Assembly: GCA_964511405.1 (NCBI GenBank)
Contig: CAZEFK010000054.1
Location: 1-35,659 of the forward strand
Length of the DNA stretch: 35,659 nucleotides
From: CAZEFK01 sp964511405
GTDB taxonomy: Bacteria; Pseudomonadota; Alphaproteobacteria; Elsterales; Elsteraceae
Reading direction: 5' to 3'
Positions 1 to 6,903 of the stretch are shown piece after piece (positions within the stretch are counted from its first letter, which is position 1; every line of letters starts with the position of its first letter). The position numbers and the translations under genes are program-made. The notes beneath the pieces are model-generated. The model was not told the origin of the DNA. It worked only from the letters and a program-made list of their open reading frames with translations, and made no database searches.

Positions 1-143
1 GGCCGACTCATGAGCTCGCCGATCGAGCCGATCAGCAACTTGAGCGCTTCGGGCGGGAGCGGCTGGGTGGCGACCACCGGGCACAGGATGTCGACGACCG
101 CCTTGAGATCTAGGTTCGAGAGATTAGCCAATGGAACATCCAC
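1..143 (-). CDS. Hypothetical protein, N-terminal fragment running off the window edge
   Basis: An open frame of 47 codons begins with GTG at 143-141 and continues past base 1. An in-frame TAA lies two codons upstream, so the start is confined to this GTG or a later TTG at 134-132. The visible residues (VDVPLANLSNLDLKAVVDILCP, shown only in part) are hydrophobic with several leucines and prolines. I do not recognise a family. The frame has G/C-rich third positions like its neighbours, which is the main reason for calling it. It may be a small acidic protein or the beginning of a longer one. Confidence 0.35.
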   Translation of the reverse strand, partial: MDVPLANLSNLDLKAVVDILCPVVATQPLPPEALKLLIGSIGELMSR

Positions 144-534
144 ACTGCATTACTGAACGGAGTGACCACCAAGCTTCCTGACACCCGCGGGACCGCCCGA
201 CAGGCGTCCCGGTCCCGACGACCGGCCCTGCACGCAAAGCCTTGTCGAGTCTGGCGCATTCGAACATCGGGAAGGGCCGAAACTTGCCCGGCCGGAAGAT
301 CCCGCCCGCCGACGCCGCGACAGCCAGTCGTTAGCACTCCGGCCATGACGACGCCAAGCGCTTATTGACGTATGGTCGGCGAGATCAAATAAAACCCCGG
401 TTTGGAGGGCTTGATAAGATTTTTCTTGGCTTGGCGGCGCCGTGCGACGCGATGTCCTCGGGCCGAATCGCCACCCGACGCCCGGTGCTGCCGAATGGTT
501 CCCGGCGTCGGCGATCCACGCTAGGACTCCTGGG
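144..534. other. Gene-free stretch before the MFS exporter
   Basis: About 390 bases lie between the divergent hypothetical gene and the exporter gene. Short frames here have the composition of random GC-rich sequence and no family resemblance. An A/T-richer patch at about 385-430 (including a short inverted repeat AAACC-CC-GGTTT near 391-402) is the most likely site for the exporter promoter. I could not assign -35 and -10 boxes with any confidence. No terminator or RNA gene is visible. Confidence 0.4.
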
Positions 535-2211
535 ATGACCGCTGCACCGTCCGAGGGCACCGCCCTGTCGCCGTTCCGCTATCCGGTGTTCCGGGCGATC
601 TGGCTGGCGTCGCTGTCGTCCAATTTCGGCATCTGGGTGCAGTCGGTCGGCGCCGCTTGGCTGATGACGACCATTGCGCCGAGCCCCGACATGGTCGCCT
701 CGGTCCAGTCGGCCACCGCCCTGCCGGTCCTGCTGTTCTCGCTCTTGGGCGGCGCCTTGGCCGATCTGTGGGATCGGCGGAAGGTCTATCTGCTGGGGCA
801 GTCGATCGTGCTCACGGTCAGCGCGCTGCTGTCCTGGCTGGATCATGTGGGGCTGGTCACGCCGTGGCTGCTGCTCGGCCTGACCTTCGCCCTCGACAGC
901 GGCTCGGCGCTGCGACAGCCCGCTTATCAGGCGACCGTGAGCGAGCTGGTGCCGCGGGCCGAGCTGCCCGCCGCCATCGCGCTGAACAGCCTGGGCTTCA
1001 ACATCACCCGCGCGCTCGGGCCGGGGCTGGGCGGACTGATCGTCGGCGCTCTGGGCGTGCAGGCGGCCTTCCTGTTCAACGCGCTCAGCAACATCTTCAT
1101 CATCGCCGTCCTCGTGCGCTGGCGCCGGCCGATCGAGCCCGCGAGCATGCCGCGCGAGCATCTGCTGCCGGCCATGCTGGCCGGGGTCCGCTATGTCGCC
1201 GGCTCGCCGGTGATCCTGACGGTGATGGCGCGCGCCTTCATCTTCACTGCCATCGCCGGCGGCTCCTGGGCCCTGCTGCCGCTGGTCGCCAAGCAGTCGC
1301 TGGGCGGCGGTGCCTTCACATACGGCCTGCTGTTGGGAATGCTGGGCGTCGGCGCCGTGGCCAGCGCGCCGCTGGTCGGCCGGCTGCGCCGCCTGGCCGG
1401 CAACGAACGGCTGGTCGACGGCGCCCTCGTCGCCTACGCCGTCGCCATGGCGGCGCTCGCCTGGGCGCCCGGCGTATGGCCGCTGGTGCCGTTCCTGGCG
1501 CTCGGCGGCGGCGCCTGGCTGACCGCCCTGTCCAGCTTCAACGTGATGGTCCAGCTGTCGGCCGCCAACTGGGTGAAGGCGCGCACGCTGTCGATCTATT
1601 TCATGGCGATGTTCGGCGGCCTGGCGTTCGGCAGCTGGGCCTGGGGCGTCGTCGCCGACCGCATGGGGGTGGGCCCGGCGCTGGGCATCGAGGCCGGCCT
1701 GCTCCTGGCCAGTCTGGTCCTGAGCGTGCCCCTGCGCCTGCCGCACGCGTTCGAGACCGACATGCGGCCGGCGACCCTGCAGCCCATGCCCAGTCTGGCC
1801 CCCGGCATCGACCCGGGCGACGGCGCCGTCTCGGTGACCGTCGAATACCGGATCGCCGCTCACCGGGTCACCGACTTTCAGGCGGTGATGCGCGACCTGC
1901 GCCGGGTGCGCAAGCGCGATGGCGCGGTGCGCTGGACCCTCTATCAGGACGCCGCCGACGCCACGCGCTGGATCGAGGCCTTCATCCTGCCGTCCTGGTG
2001 GGACGATCTGCGCCAGGCGACCCGGACCACCGTCGCCGACCACGCCCTGTTCCAGAGCGTGCGCAGCCTGCATCAGGGCCGCGAGGCGCCGCGGGTGTCG
2101 CACTGGGTGGCCCGCGTGCCGGCGCCCGGATGGCCACCGGGTCGGACCACCGCCTTGCCCGGCCCGGTTCAGCCGGCTCCCGCTGCGGCGGGCGACGGCG
2201 ACAACGCCTGA
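535..2211 (+). CDS. MFS exporter of the transmembrane secretion effector (MFS_3, EntS-like) type
   Basis: The 558-residue product is a major facilitator with about 12 membrane segments over residues 10-410, followed by a soluble C-terminal domain at about 430-545. The opening LSPFRYPVFRAIWLASLSSN and the ADLWDRRKV loop between segments 2 and 3 are typical of the MFS_3 (PF05977) family, which contains the enterobactin exporter EntS. The C-terminal part (RKRDGAVRWTLYQDAADATR) is the ABM-like extension found in many long members. ATG at 535 was chosen because it precedes the conserved start of segment 1; an in-frame start at 442 would add 31 low-complexity residues. The substrate cannot be told from sequence. 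No siderophore genes are nearby, so siderophore export is not supported by context. Confidence 0.88.
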   Translation: MTAAPSEGTALSPFRYPVFRAIWLASLSSNFGIWVQSVGAAWLMTTIAPSPDMVASVQSATALPVLLFSLLGGALADLWDRRKVYLLGQSIVLTVSALLSWLDHVGLVTPWLLLGLTFALDSGSALRQPAYQATVSELVPRAELPAAIALNSLGFNITRALGPGLGGLIVGALGVQAAFLFNALSNIFIIAVLVRWRRPIEPASMPREHLLPAMLAGVRYVAGSPVILTVMARAFIFTAIAGGSWALLPLVAKQSLGGGAFTYGLLLGMLGVGAVASAPLVGRLRRLAGNERLVDGALVAYAVAMAALAWAPGVWPLVPFLALGGGAWLTALSSFNVMVQLSAANWVKARTLSIYFMAMFGGLAFGSWAWGVVADRMGVGPALGIEAGLLLASLVLSVPLRLPHAFETDMRPATLQPMPSLAPGIDPGDGAVSVTVEYRIAAHRVTDFQAVMRDLRRVRKRDGAVRWTLYQDAADATRWIEAFILPSWWDDLRQATRTTVADHALFQSVRSLHQGREAPRVSHWVARVPAPGWPPGRTTALPGPVQPAPAAAGDGDNA

Positions 2212-2340
2212 CTGCGGCGATTCACCGCGGCTCCCCTCGGCCCTCACCGCCGCCGGCGCAGACGATGGTTCCGGGCCCGGATCACGGCCCTCGCGGCCTC
2301 TGGCGCGGCCTGCAGGGCGCCACGCCATGCGTCCGTTAGG

Positions 2341-2372
2341 ACTACGTAAAATTCCGCCGGACCACTACGTAA
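2341..2372. repeat. Two direct copies of ACTACGTAA, 23 bp apart
   Basis: ACTACGTAA occurs at 2341-2349 and again at 2364-2372; each contains the palindrome TACGTA. The 23-bp period is close to two helical turns, so a dimeric regulator could contact both on one face of the DNA. They sit about 320-350 bp upstream of the cold-shock gene, near a possible -10 hexamer TACTAT at 2401-2406. The regulatory role is inference. Confidence 0.35.
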
Positions 2373-2688
2373 CAGGCACAGACTCGCGCGCGGAATGTGC
2401 TACTATCAAAAACGGGCCAGGAAGTGGGCAGCGCTGCTGCGCACTGATCCGATTGGGTCGCGCATGCGATGGCAATCTCGGTCGGTGTGGTGTCGCGTTG
2501 CCGGGTCAATGTCAAGCCCCTCGTTCGAGGGGTTTCGGCGAGACCGGTTCCAGGGACGATTGGGGCCGGTCGGGGACTGGCTGCCATCATTCCGGAACCG
2601 GAGGACAGGGGGGACGGGCGCGCTTCCGCCGGCCCCAAGCGTACCAGCGTGCAGATGCATCACTCGACCATGAAAGACGATACGCCGA
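2373..2688 (+). promoter_or_regulatory. Long leader region of the cold-shock gene, with a 7-bp hairpin
   Basis: No convincing gene lies between the exporter (ends 2211) and the cold-shock start at 2689. If transcription starts downstream of the TACTAT at 2401-2406, the leader would be about 275 nt. It holds a tight hairpin CCCCTCG-TT-CGAGGGG at 2517-2532 followed by TTT, and further short complementary blocks around 2560-2605 (CCGGT/ACCGG). Long structured leaders that change fold with temperature are established for cspA-type mRNAs; that this one does so is inference. A short frame MKDDTPNE ending in TAA (2670-2696) overlaps the cold-shock ATG as ATGAGTAA. Confidence 0.4.
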
Positions 2689-3339
2689 ATGAGTAAAGGC
2701 AGGGATTTCCGCCAACCGAAGCGTCGCGGCTTCGACGATGACAACTTTCCCCCGCGGGGTTTCGGGAGCCCGCCGCCCCGGATGGCACCGACGCGTGCAC
2801 CTGTCGCCACGGGGCCGATCATCGATGCCACGGTAAAGTGGTTCAACCCCGAGAAGGGCTTCGGCTTCGTCGAGCTCGGTGATGGGTCGGGCGACGCCTT
2901 CCTGCATGTCGCCGTGCTGGAGGCATCCGGGCACAAGTCGGTTCCGCCCGGCGCGACCTTGCGCGTGCGCGCCGGCCAGGGCCAGAAGGGACCGCAGGTC
3001 GCCGAAGTTCTGGGGGTCGACGAGAGCACGGCGACGGCGGAGCCGCCGCGTCGTGCCCGGCCCGAGGGCGGCGCGCGGCCGTTCGGAGGTGGTGGTGGCC
3101 GTCCCCGCGGCGGCCCGGACCTGTCGACCGCGGTGGAGCTGTCCGGCACGGTCAAGTGGTACAACCCGGACAAGGGCTTCGGGTTCGTGTCCGTCGGTGA
3201 CGGCGGCAAGGACGTGTTCGTCCATGCCTCCGTGCTGCAGCGGGCCGGCCTGTCCGACCTGACCGAAGGCCAGCGCGTGACCATGCAAGTGGTCGAGGGC
3301 ATCAAGGGCCGCGAGGCCGGCGGTATCGCCCTGTCCTGA
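2689..3339 (+). CDS. Tandem cold-shock-domain protein
   Basis: The 216-residue protein carries two cold-shock domains separated by an Arg/Gly/Pro-rich linker. Domain 1 (about 43-110) has the RNP1-type motif KGFGFV at 56-61 and a diverged RNP2 (DAFLHV); domain 2 (about 151-216) has KGFGFV at 162-167 and the standard DVFVHA. Single-stranded nucleic-acid binding, chaperoning of mRNA and anti-termination are the known roles of the family. The first 40 residues are basic and glycine/proline-rich and probably disordered. Two-domain versions are common in alphaproteobacteria, whereas enterobacterial Csp proteins have one. ATG at 2689 is the first start giving the whole of domain 1; a purine-rich tract (GAAAGACGA) just upstream is a modest ribosome site. 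The gene converges on the hemerythrin gene. Confidence 0.93.
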   Translation: MSKGRDFRQPKRRGFDDDNFPPRGFGSPPPRMAPTRAPVATGPIIDATVKWFNPEKGFGFVELGDGSGDAFLHVAVLEASGHKSVPPGATLRVRAGQGQKGPQVAEVLGVDESTATAEPPRRARPEGGARPFGGGGGRPRGGPDLSTAVELSGTVKWYNPDKGFGFVSVGDGGKDVFVHASVLQRAGLSDLTEGQRVTMQVVEGIKGREAGGIALS

Positions 3340-3380
3340 CGCGGTGCGGGGCCGGTGGCCCCGCCTGCTCCGGGTGCCAA

Positions 3381-3412
3381 CCGCCATCACCGGGGATCGC
3401 CGGTGATGGCGG
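3381..3412. terminator. Perfect 13-bp hairpin between convergent genes
   Basis: CCGCCATCACCGG (3381-3393) pairs perfectly with CCGGTGATGGCGG (3400-3412) around a six-base loop. It lies 42 bp after the cold-shock stop codon and 65 bp beyond the hemerythrin stop on the other strand. There is no T-run on either side, so it could be a factor-assisted or bidirectional terminator, or a 3' stabilising stem. Confidence 0.6.
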
Positions 3413-3447
3413 CGGCGGTCGCGCGACCGACCGCCGGGGCGCTTGGC

Positions 3448-3481
3448 CGGCCGTCGCGGTCACTCGGCCGTCGCGGTCATT
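3448..3481. repeat. Tandem 17-bp duplication across the hemerythrin stop codon
   Basis: CGGCCGTCGCGGTCACT (3448-3464) is followed directly by a second copy at 3465-3481 with one C/T difference. The second copy contains the hemerythrin stop codon (3477-3479), so the duplication repeats the end of that gene. It looks like a slippage duplication in the 3' flank. Confidence 0.7.
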
Positions 3482-3938
3482 CGGCGGCTTCGCTGAGCGC
3501 GCCGTCCAAAAGCTTCGATTTCTCCTTGGCGAACTCCGCGCCGATCCGGTCCAGGGCGGCTGCGTCCAGGCCCGCACGGGCGATTTTGAACATTTCGCCC
3601 TCTTCTTCGCGGACGTGATGGGCAACGAGCTCGCCCAGGACCTTGCAGCGCGCCGCCCATTTGTCCGAGCTCTTCATCCGCGCCCCTGCCAGCTCCTCGG
3701 CTAGGCGCTCGACGATTTCATGCTCGCACTCGGCCTCCAGAACCGGGCAATGGCCCCCCTCGATCCGGGCGAGCTTGCGATAGAAGACCTTGTCCTCGGC
3801 TTCGGAATGGGCGGTCAGCTCGGCCCGGATCCGCCGGATGAGTTCGCCGCGCATTCGCGCGTCTTCGGCCGCCACGGCCTTGTCGATCAGGCCCTTTAGG
3901 TCAGCGTGGTCGCGTTTGAGCAGATCGAGGATGGACAT
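3477..3938 (-). CDS. Hemerythrin HHE-domain protein
   Basis: The 153-residue helical protein starts MSILDLLKRDH and has the His/Glu pattern of a hemerythrin-like diiron site: H11, H44 with E48, H73, and H107/H108 with E111/E112. HHE proteins bind a non-haem diiron centre and serve in oxygen or nitric oxide sensing, storage or iron-sulfur repair; which applies here cannot be seen. No membrane segment or fused signalling domain is present, so it is a stand-alone cytoplasmic version of normal length. On the complementary strand GGAGGCCCAACATG gives a good ribosome site before the ATG at 3938. It is monocistronic, convergent with the cold-shock gene and downstream of the PEP-CTERM terminator. Confidence 0.88.
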   Translation of the reverse strand: MSILDLLKRDHADLKGLIDKAVAAEDARMRGELIRRIRAELTAHSEAEDKVFYRKLARIEGGHCPVLEAECEHEIVERLAEELAGARMKSSDKWAARCKVLGELVAHHVREEEGEMFKIARAGLDAAALDRIGAEFAKEKSKLLDGALSEAAE

Positions 3939-3998
3939 GTTGGGCCTCCGATAGCTGTGCTCGGCCCAACGAGCCCTCGCCGCCCAAGTTCAGCCCCC

Positions 3999-4031
3999 AA
4001 AAAAAGAGGCGGAAGCCCTGCGGCTTCCGCC
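3999..4031 (-). terminator. Intrinsic terminator of the PEP-CTERM gene
   Basis: Read on the minus strand, GGCGGAAGCC - GCAG - GGCTTCCGCC (4031 to 4008) forms a perfect 10-bp stem with a four-base loop, followed by TCTTTTTTT (to 3999). The run of seven T after a G/C stem is the classic Rho-independent form. It starts about 23 bases after the PEP-CTERM stop codon and separates that gene from the hemerythrin gene. Confidence 0.93.
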
Positions 4032-4054
4032 GATCGTTGGTCACGCAGATCCGG

Positions 4055-4654
4055 CTAGGCCTTGCGGCGTGCGAAGCCCATGGCCAGCAGGCCCGAGCCC
4101 AGGAGGGCGAGCGTAGCCGGCTCCGGCACCGGGGTCGGCTGGGTCGGAAGCGTCGCCGACACCGACATGCTGGTCCCCGCTGAGTCGCTGTTGGCGGTCA
4201 GGATGATCGCACCATTGGTCGGGGCGAAGGAACCGTCCGTGGTCGTGAACGTGCCCAAGCCGTCGAGCGTGAGATGCGTCCCGATCGTCTGGCTGCCGAC
4301 CATGTCGGTGCCGCGGGTGACGTTGCCGCCGGTCATGCTGAACACGACGTTGTCGACCGACAGGAAGTTCGGAATGTTCAGCATGGTGAGGTCGGCGATG
4401 GTGAGCATGGTCACGGCGTCGCCGTTGGACAGCAGGCTGACGAAGGAACCGCTCTCCGGACCGGAGACGGTGATGCCCTCGAAGCTGAGGCTGGTCGCCG
4501 TGGTCAGCGGCTGGCCGCCGTCATTGACGCCGCCCGCCACCGAGAACGCGCCGTTCAGCTGCGGCGCCGCCGCCGCTGGCAGGCTCAGCCCGACCACGAG
4601 ACCGACCGCGGCTGCGATCGGCGCCAGGCGGGGAACGAGATGGGTAAATCGCAT
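4055..4654 (-). CDS. PEP-CTERM sorting-domain surface/exported protein
   Basis: The 199-residue product has an N-terminal signal peptide (MRFTHLVPRL then a hydrophobic core, cleavage near AAA-AP at about 29), a Ser/Thr/Gly-rich body of predicted beta structure, and a C-terminal sorting signal: VPEP from residue 176, a hydrophobic helix, and the basic tail ARRKA. This is the established PEP-CTERM signal, cut by exosortase in exopolysaccharide-producing Gram-negatives; no exosortase gene is in the window. ATG at 4654 was preferred over an upstream frame start because GGGAG sits nine bases before it and the signal peptide begins there. Upstream lie a sigma-54 promoter and inverted repeats; downstream a strong terminator, so it is a single-gene unit. 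Confidence 0.9.
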   Translation of the reverse strand: MRFTHLVPRLAPIAAAVGLVVGLSLPAAAAPQLNGAFSVAGGVNDGGQPLTTATSLSFEGITVSGPESGSFVSLLSNGDAVTMLTIADLTMLNIPNFLSVDNVVFSMTGGNVTRGTDMVGSQTIGTHLTLDGLGTFTTTDGSFAPTNGAIILTANSDSAGTSMSVSATLPTQPTPVPEPATLALLGSGLLAMGFARRKA

Positions 4655-4689
4655 GTCGCCACTCCCAGAGAAGAAGACCCCAAGCCCAT

Positions 4690-4707
4690 TAGCATCCGCC
4701 GTGCCAA
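4690..4707 (-). promoter_or_regulatory. Sigma-54 (RpoN) promoter of the PEP-CTERM gene
   Basis: On the minus strand the sequence is TTGGCACGGCGGATGCTA, with the invariant GG (4705-4704) and GC (4693-4692) separated by exactly 10 bases. The consensus is TGGCACG-N4-TTGC; only the first T of TTGC differs. Transcription would start near 4680, about 26 nt before the ATG at 4654, leaving room for the GGGAG ribosome site. Sigma-54 control of PEP-CTERM genes together with the PrsK/PrsR two-component system is established in other bacteria. Confidence 0.85.
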
Positions 4708-4769
4708 GTCCGAAAACCCCATGGGGAATCAATAGTTCTTCTCCAGCCGGCCAATGCGGCGCCAACGAC

Positions 4770-4802
4770 CTGTAAAGGACCCCTACAGTCATCGAAGACT
4801 GT
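4770..4802. promoter_or_regulatory. Overlapping inverted repeats, candidate enhancer-binding-protein site
   Basis: CTGTA (4770-4774) and TACAG (4784-4788) form an inverted repeat with a nine-base spacer, and ACAGTC (4785-4790) and GACTGT (4797-4802) form a second one overlapping it. They lie 65-97 bp upstream of the -24 element of the sigma-54 promoter, the usual distance for a bacterial enhancer-binding protein. That a PrsR-like activator binds here is inference. Confidence 0.5.
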
Positions 4803-5044
4803 CTATATTTATATTAAACAATAACTCCGGTGGTTCCGCTTAAGCCGACGGCAGACAGTTTGCCGGGAACATGGCATGAATGATGCCGATCGGCGACCGG
4901 GGCTCCGCCGAATGGCATGCCGCTGGCCTCGTGCCGCCGACCCTGGCCGCGCCGCCGTACCGAACTGCCTTCCGCATCTGCCGTTCTTCGGAGGCCCGCC
5001 CATGTTCAAGTTTCGTGACGCGGGCGTCCGGGAAGGGGACGACC
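4803..5044. other. Intergenic region with an A/T-rich patch between divergent genes
   Basis: Bases 4803-4830 (TATATTTATATTAAACAATAA, shown in part) are strikingly A/T-rich for this genome. They would serve as a flexible segment upstream of the enhancer sites or as a promoter for the glycoside hydrolase gene on the plus strand. The frame of the hydrolase stays open back to 4880 but has no recognisable protein content there. No RNA gene is seen. Confidence 0.4.
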
Positions 5045-6856
5045 ATGCCTGGCCGGATCGAGGACTATGCGCTGATCGGCAACTGCGAGACCGCCGCCCT
5101 GGTCGCCCGCGACGCCTCCATCGATTGGCTGTGCCTGCCGCGCTTCGATTCTCCGGCCTGCTTCGCGGCCCTGCTGGGCACGCGCGACCATGGCCGCTGG
5201 CAGCTGGCGCCGACCGCCGGCGACGCCTCGGCCGAGCGGCGCTACCGCGACGGCACACTGGTGCTCGACACCGAGTTTGCGACATCGGCCGGCCGCGCGA
5301 TGGTAACCGACTGCATGATCCGCCGGTCCGCCGCCGCCGACCTCGTGCGCGTGGTCCAGGGCCTGTCGGGCCAGGTCGAGATCGGCATGGATCTGGTGTT
5401 CCGCCTGGACTACGGGCAGATCGTGCCATGGGTGACCCGCCTGCCCGATCATCGCCTGACCGCCGTCGCGGGCCCCGATCGTCTGACCCTGGCCACGCCG
5501 GCGCCGATCCACGGCAGAGGTCTCAGCACGCAGGCCACGGTCGTGGTGGCGCCCGGCCAAACCGTGCCGTTCGTGCTGACCTGGTCGCCCTCCCATCGCC
5601 CGGTGCCCGACGCCATCGATCCGCTGGCGACCCTGGCGGCGACGGTCGCGGAGTGGCGCGCCTGGTCCGGGCGCTATCCGGTTCAGGACCGCTGGTCGGC
5701 GGCGGCCCAGCGCTCGTTGATCACGCTGAAGGCCCTCACCCATCACGAAACCGGCGGCATCGTCGCGGCCCCGACGACGTCGCTGCCGGAAGCGCTGGGG
5801 GGCGAGCGCAACTGGGACTACCGCTTCTGCTGGCTGCGCGACGCGACCTTCACGCTCTATGCCCTGATGGAGGCGGGCTTTATCGAAGAAGCCCGGGACT
5901 GGCGGGAATGGCTGCTGCGATCGGTGGCAGGCAGCCCGGAGCAGATGCAGGTGCTCTACGGCCTCGCGGGCGAACGGCGGTTGACCGAAGTCGAGCTGCC
6001 CTGGCTGCCGGGCTATGAGGGTGCCCGGCCGGTGCGAACCGGCAACGCCGCCGCCGGCCAGCTGCAGCTCGACATCATGGGCGAGCTGCTCGACGCCCTG
6101 CATCAGTGCCGCCGCCACGCCATCCCGCCGCAGCCCGCCGCCTGGCGGCTGGAACGCGCCCTGCTGAAGCACCTGGAGTCGATCTGGCAGCAGCCCGATC
6201 GCGGCATCTGGGAGGTGCGCGGGCCGGAGCGCCGCTTTACCCATTCCCAGGCCATGGCGTGGGTCGCCTTCGACCGCGCCGTCCGCAGCATCGAGGAGTT
6301 TGGGCTGAGCGGCCCGGTCGAGCGGTGGCGCGCGCTCGCCCGGGAGATCCACGAGACCGTCTGCCGCCACGGCTACAACCCCGAGCTCGGAGCCTTCGTC
6401 CAGTCCTTCGGCTCGACCGAGCTGGATGCCAGCGCACTACTGCTGCCGCTGGTCGGCTTCCTGCCCCCGGACGATCCACGCATCGTCGGCACCGTAGCGG
6501 CGATCGAACGCCGGCTGATCGAGGACGGCCTGGTCAAGCGCTACGAGACCGCGACCGCCGAGGACGGCCTGCCGCCTGGCGAGGGGCGGTTCCTGGCCTG
6601 CAGCTTCTGGCTGGTCGACAACTATGCGCTGATGGGCCGCCTGGACGATGCCGAGCGCCTGTTCGAGCATCTCCTGTCGCTGTGCAGCGACGTCGGCTTG
6701 CTGGCCGAGGAATATGATCCCCGCACGGCCCGGCAGCTCGGCAATTTTCCCCAAGCCTTCAGCCACGTCGCGCTGATCAACAGCGCCCACAACCTGATGC
6801 GCCGGCGCGGGCCGGCTCATAAGCGCGCCGAAGGCTCGGCCGCACCACCCAGCTGA
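5045..6856 (+). CDS. Glycoside hydrolase family 15 (glucoamylase/trehalase-like) enzyme
   Basis: The 603-residue cytoplasmic protein has the two-part layout of bacterial GH15: an N-terminal beta-sandwich (about 1-240, beginning RIEDYALIGNCETAALV) and an (alpha/alpha)6 barrel. Family blocks are NWDYRFCWLRDATFTLYAL at about 255-275, IWEVRG with Glu390 followed by RRFTHSQAMAWVAFDRAV, and GLLAEEYD with Glu555/Glu556 leading to GNFPQAFSHVALINSA. The two acidic blocks are the expected general acid and base. Characterised relatives hydrolyse trehalose or alpha-glucans; which substrate applies here is not decided by sequence. The start at 5045 follows AAGGGGAC at a good distance and begins the conserved block. 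No signal peptide. It is followed 47 bp later by an MFS gene on the same strand. Confidence 0.9.
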   Translation: MPGRIEDYALIGNCETAALVARDASIDWLCLPRFDSPACFAALLGTRDHGRWQLAPTAGDASAERRYRDGTLVLDTEFATSAGRAMVTDCMIRRSAAADLVRVVQGLSGQVEIGMDLVFRLDYGQIVPWVTRLPDHRLTAVAGPDRLTLATPAPIHGRGLSTQATVVVAPGQTVPFVLTWSPSHRPVPDAIDPLATLAATVAEWRAWSGRYPVQDRWSAAAQRSLITLKALTHHETGGIVAAPTTSLPEALGGERNWDYRFCWLRDATFTLYALMEAGFIEEARDWREWLLRSVAGSPEQMQVLYGLAGERRLTEVELPWLPGYEGARPVRTGNAAAGQLQLDIMGELLDALHQCRRHAIPPQPAAWRLERALLKHLESIWQQPDRGIWEVRGPERRFTHSQAMAWVAFDRAVRSIEEFGLSGPVERWRALAREIHETVCRHGYNPELGAFVQSFGSTELDASALLLPLVGFLPPDDPRIVGTVAAIERRLIEDGLVKRYETATAEDGLPPGEGRFLACSFWLVDNYALMGRLDDAERLFEHLLSLCSDVGLLAEEYDPRTARQLGNFPQAFSHVALINSAHNLMRRRGPAHKRAEGSAAPPS

Positions 6857-6903
6857 GCCGCTGACCGGTTGCATCCCACGGTCGCCTGGCCCAGCCTTGG
6901 CGG

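Noticed and set aside
162..368. A 68-codon frame in the gap before the MFS exporter
   Set aside because: Composition is that of random GC-rich sequence, without a ribosome site or recognisable protein pattern.
385..2328. A 647-codon open frame on the minus strand opposite the MFS exporter
   Set aside because: It is the antisense shadow of a clear MFS gene; its product is Arg/Gln/Gly-rich with no family features. The long open frame reflects high GC.
4880..5044. Upstream in-frame extension of the GH15 gene
   Set aside because: The extra 55 residues have no family similarity, and a good ribosome site with the conserved start is found at 5045.
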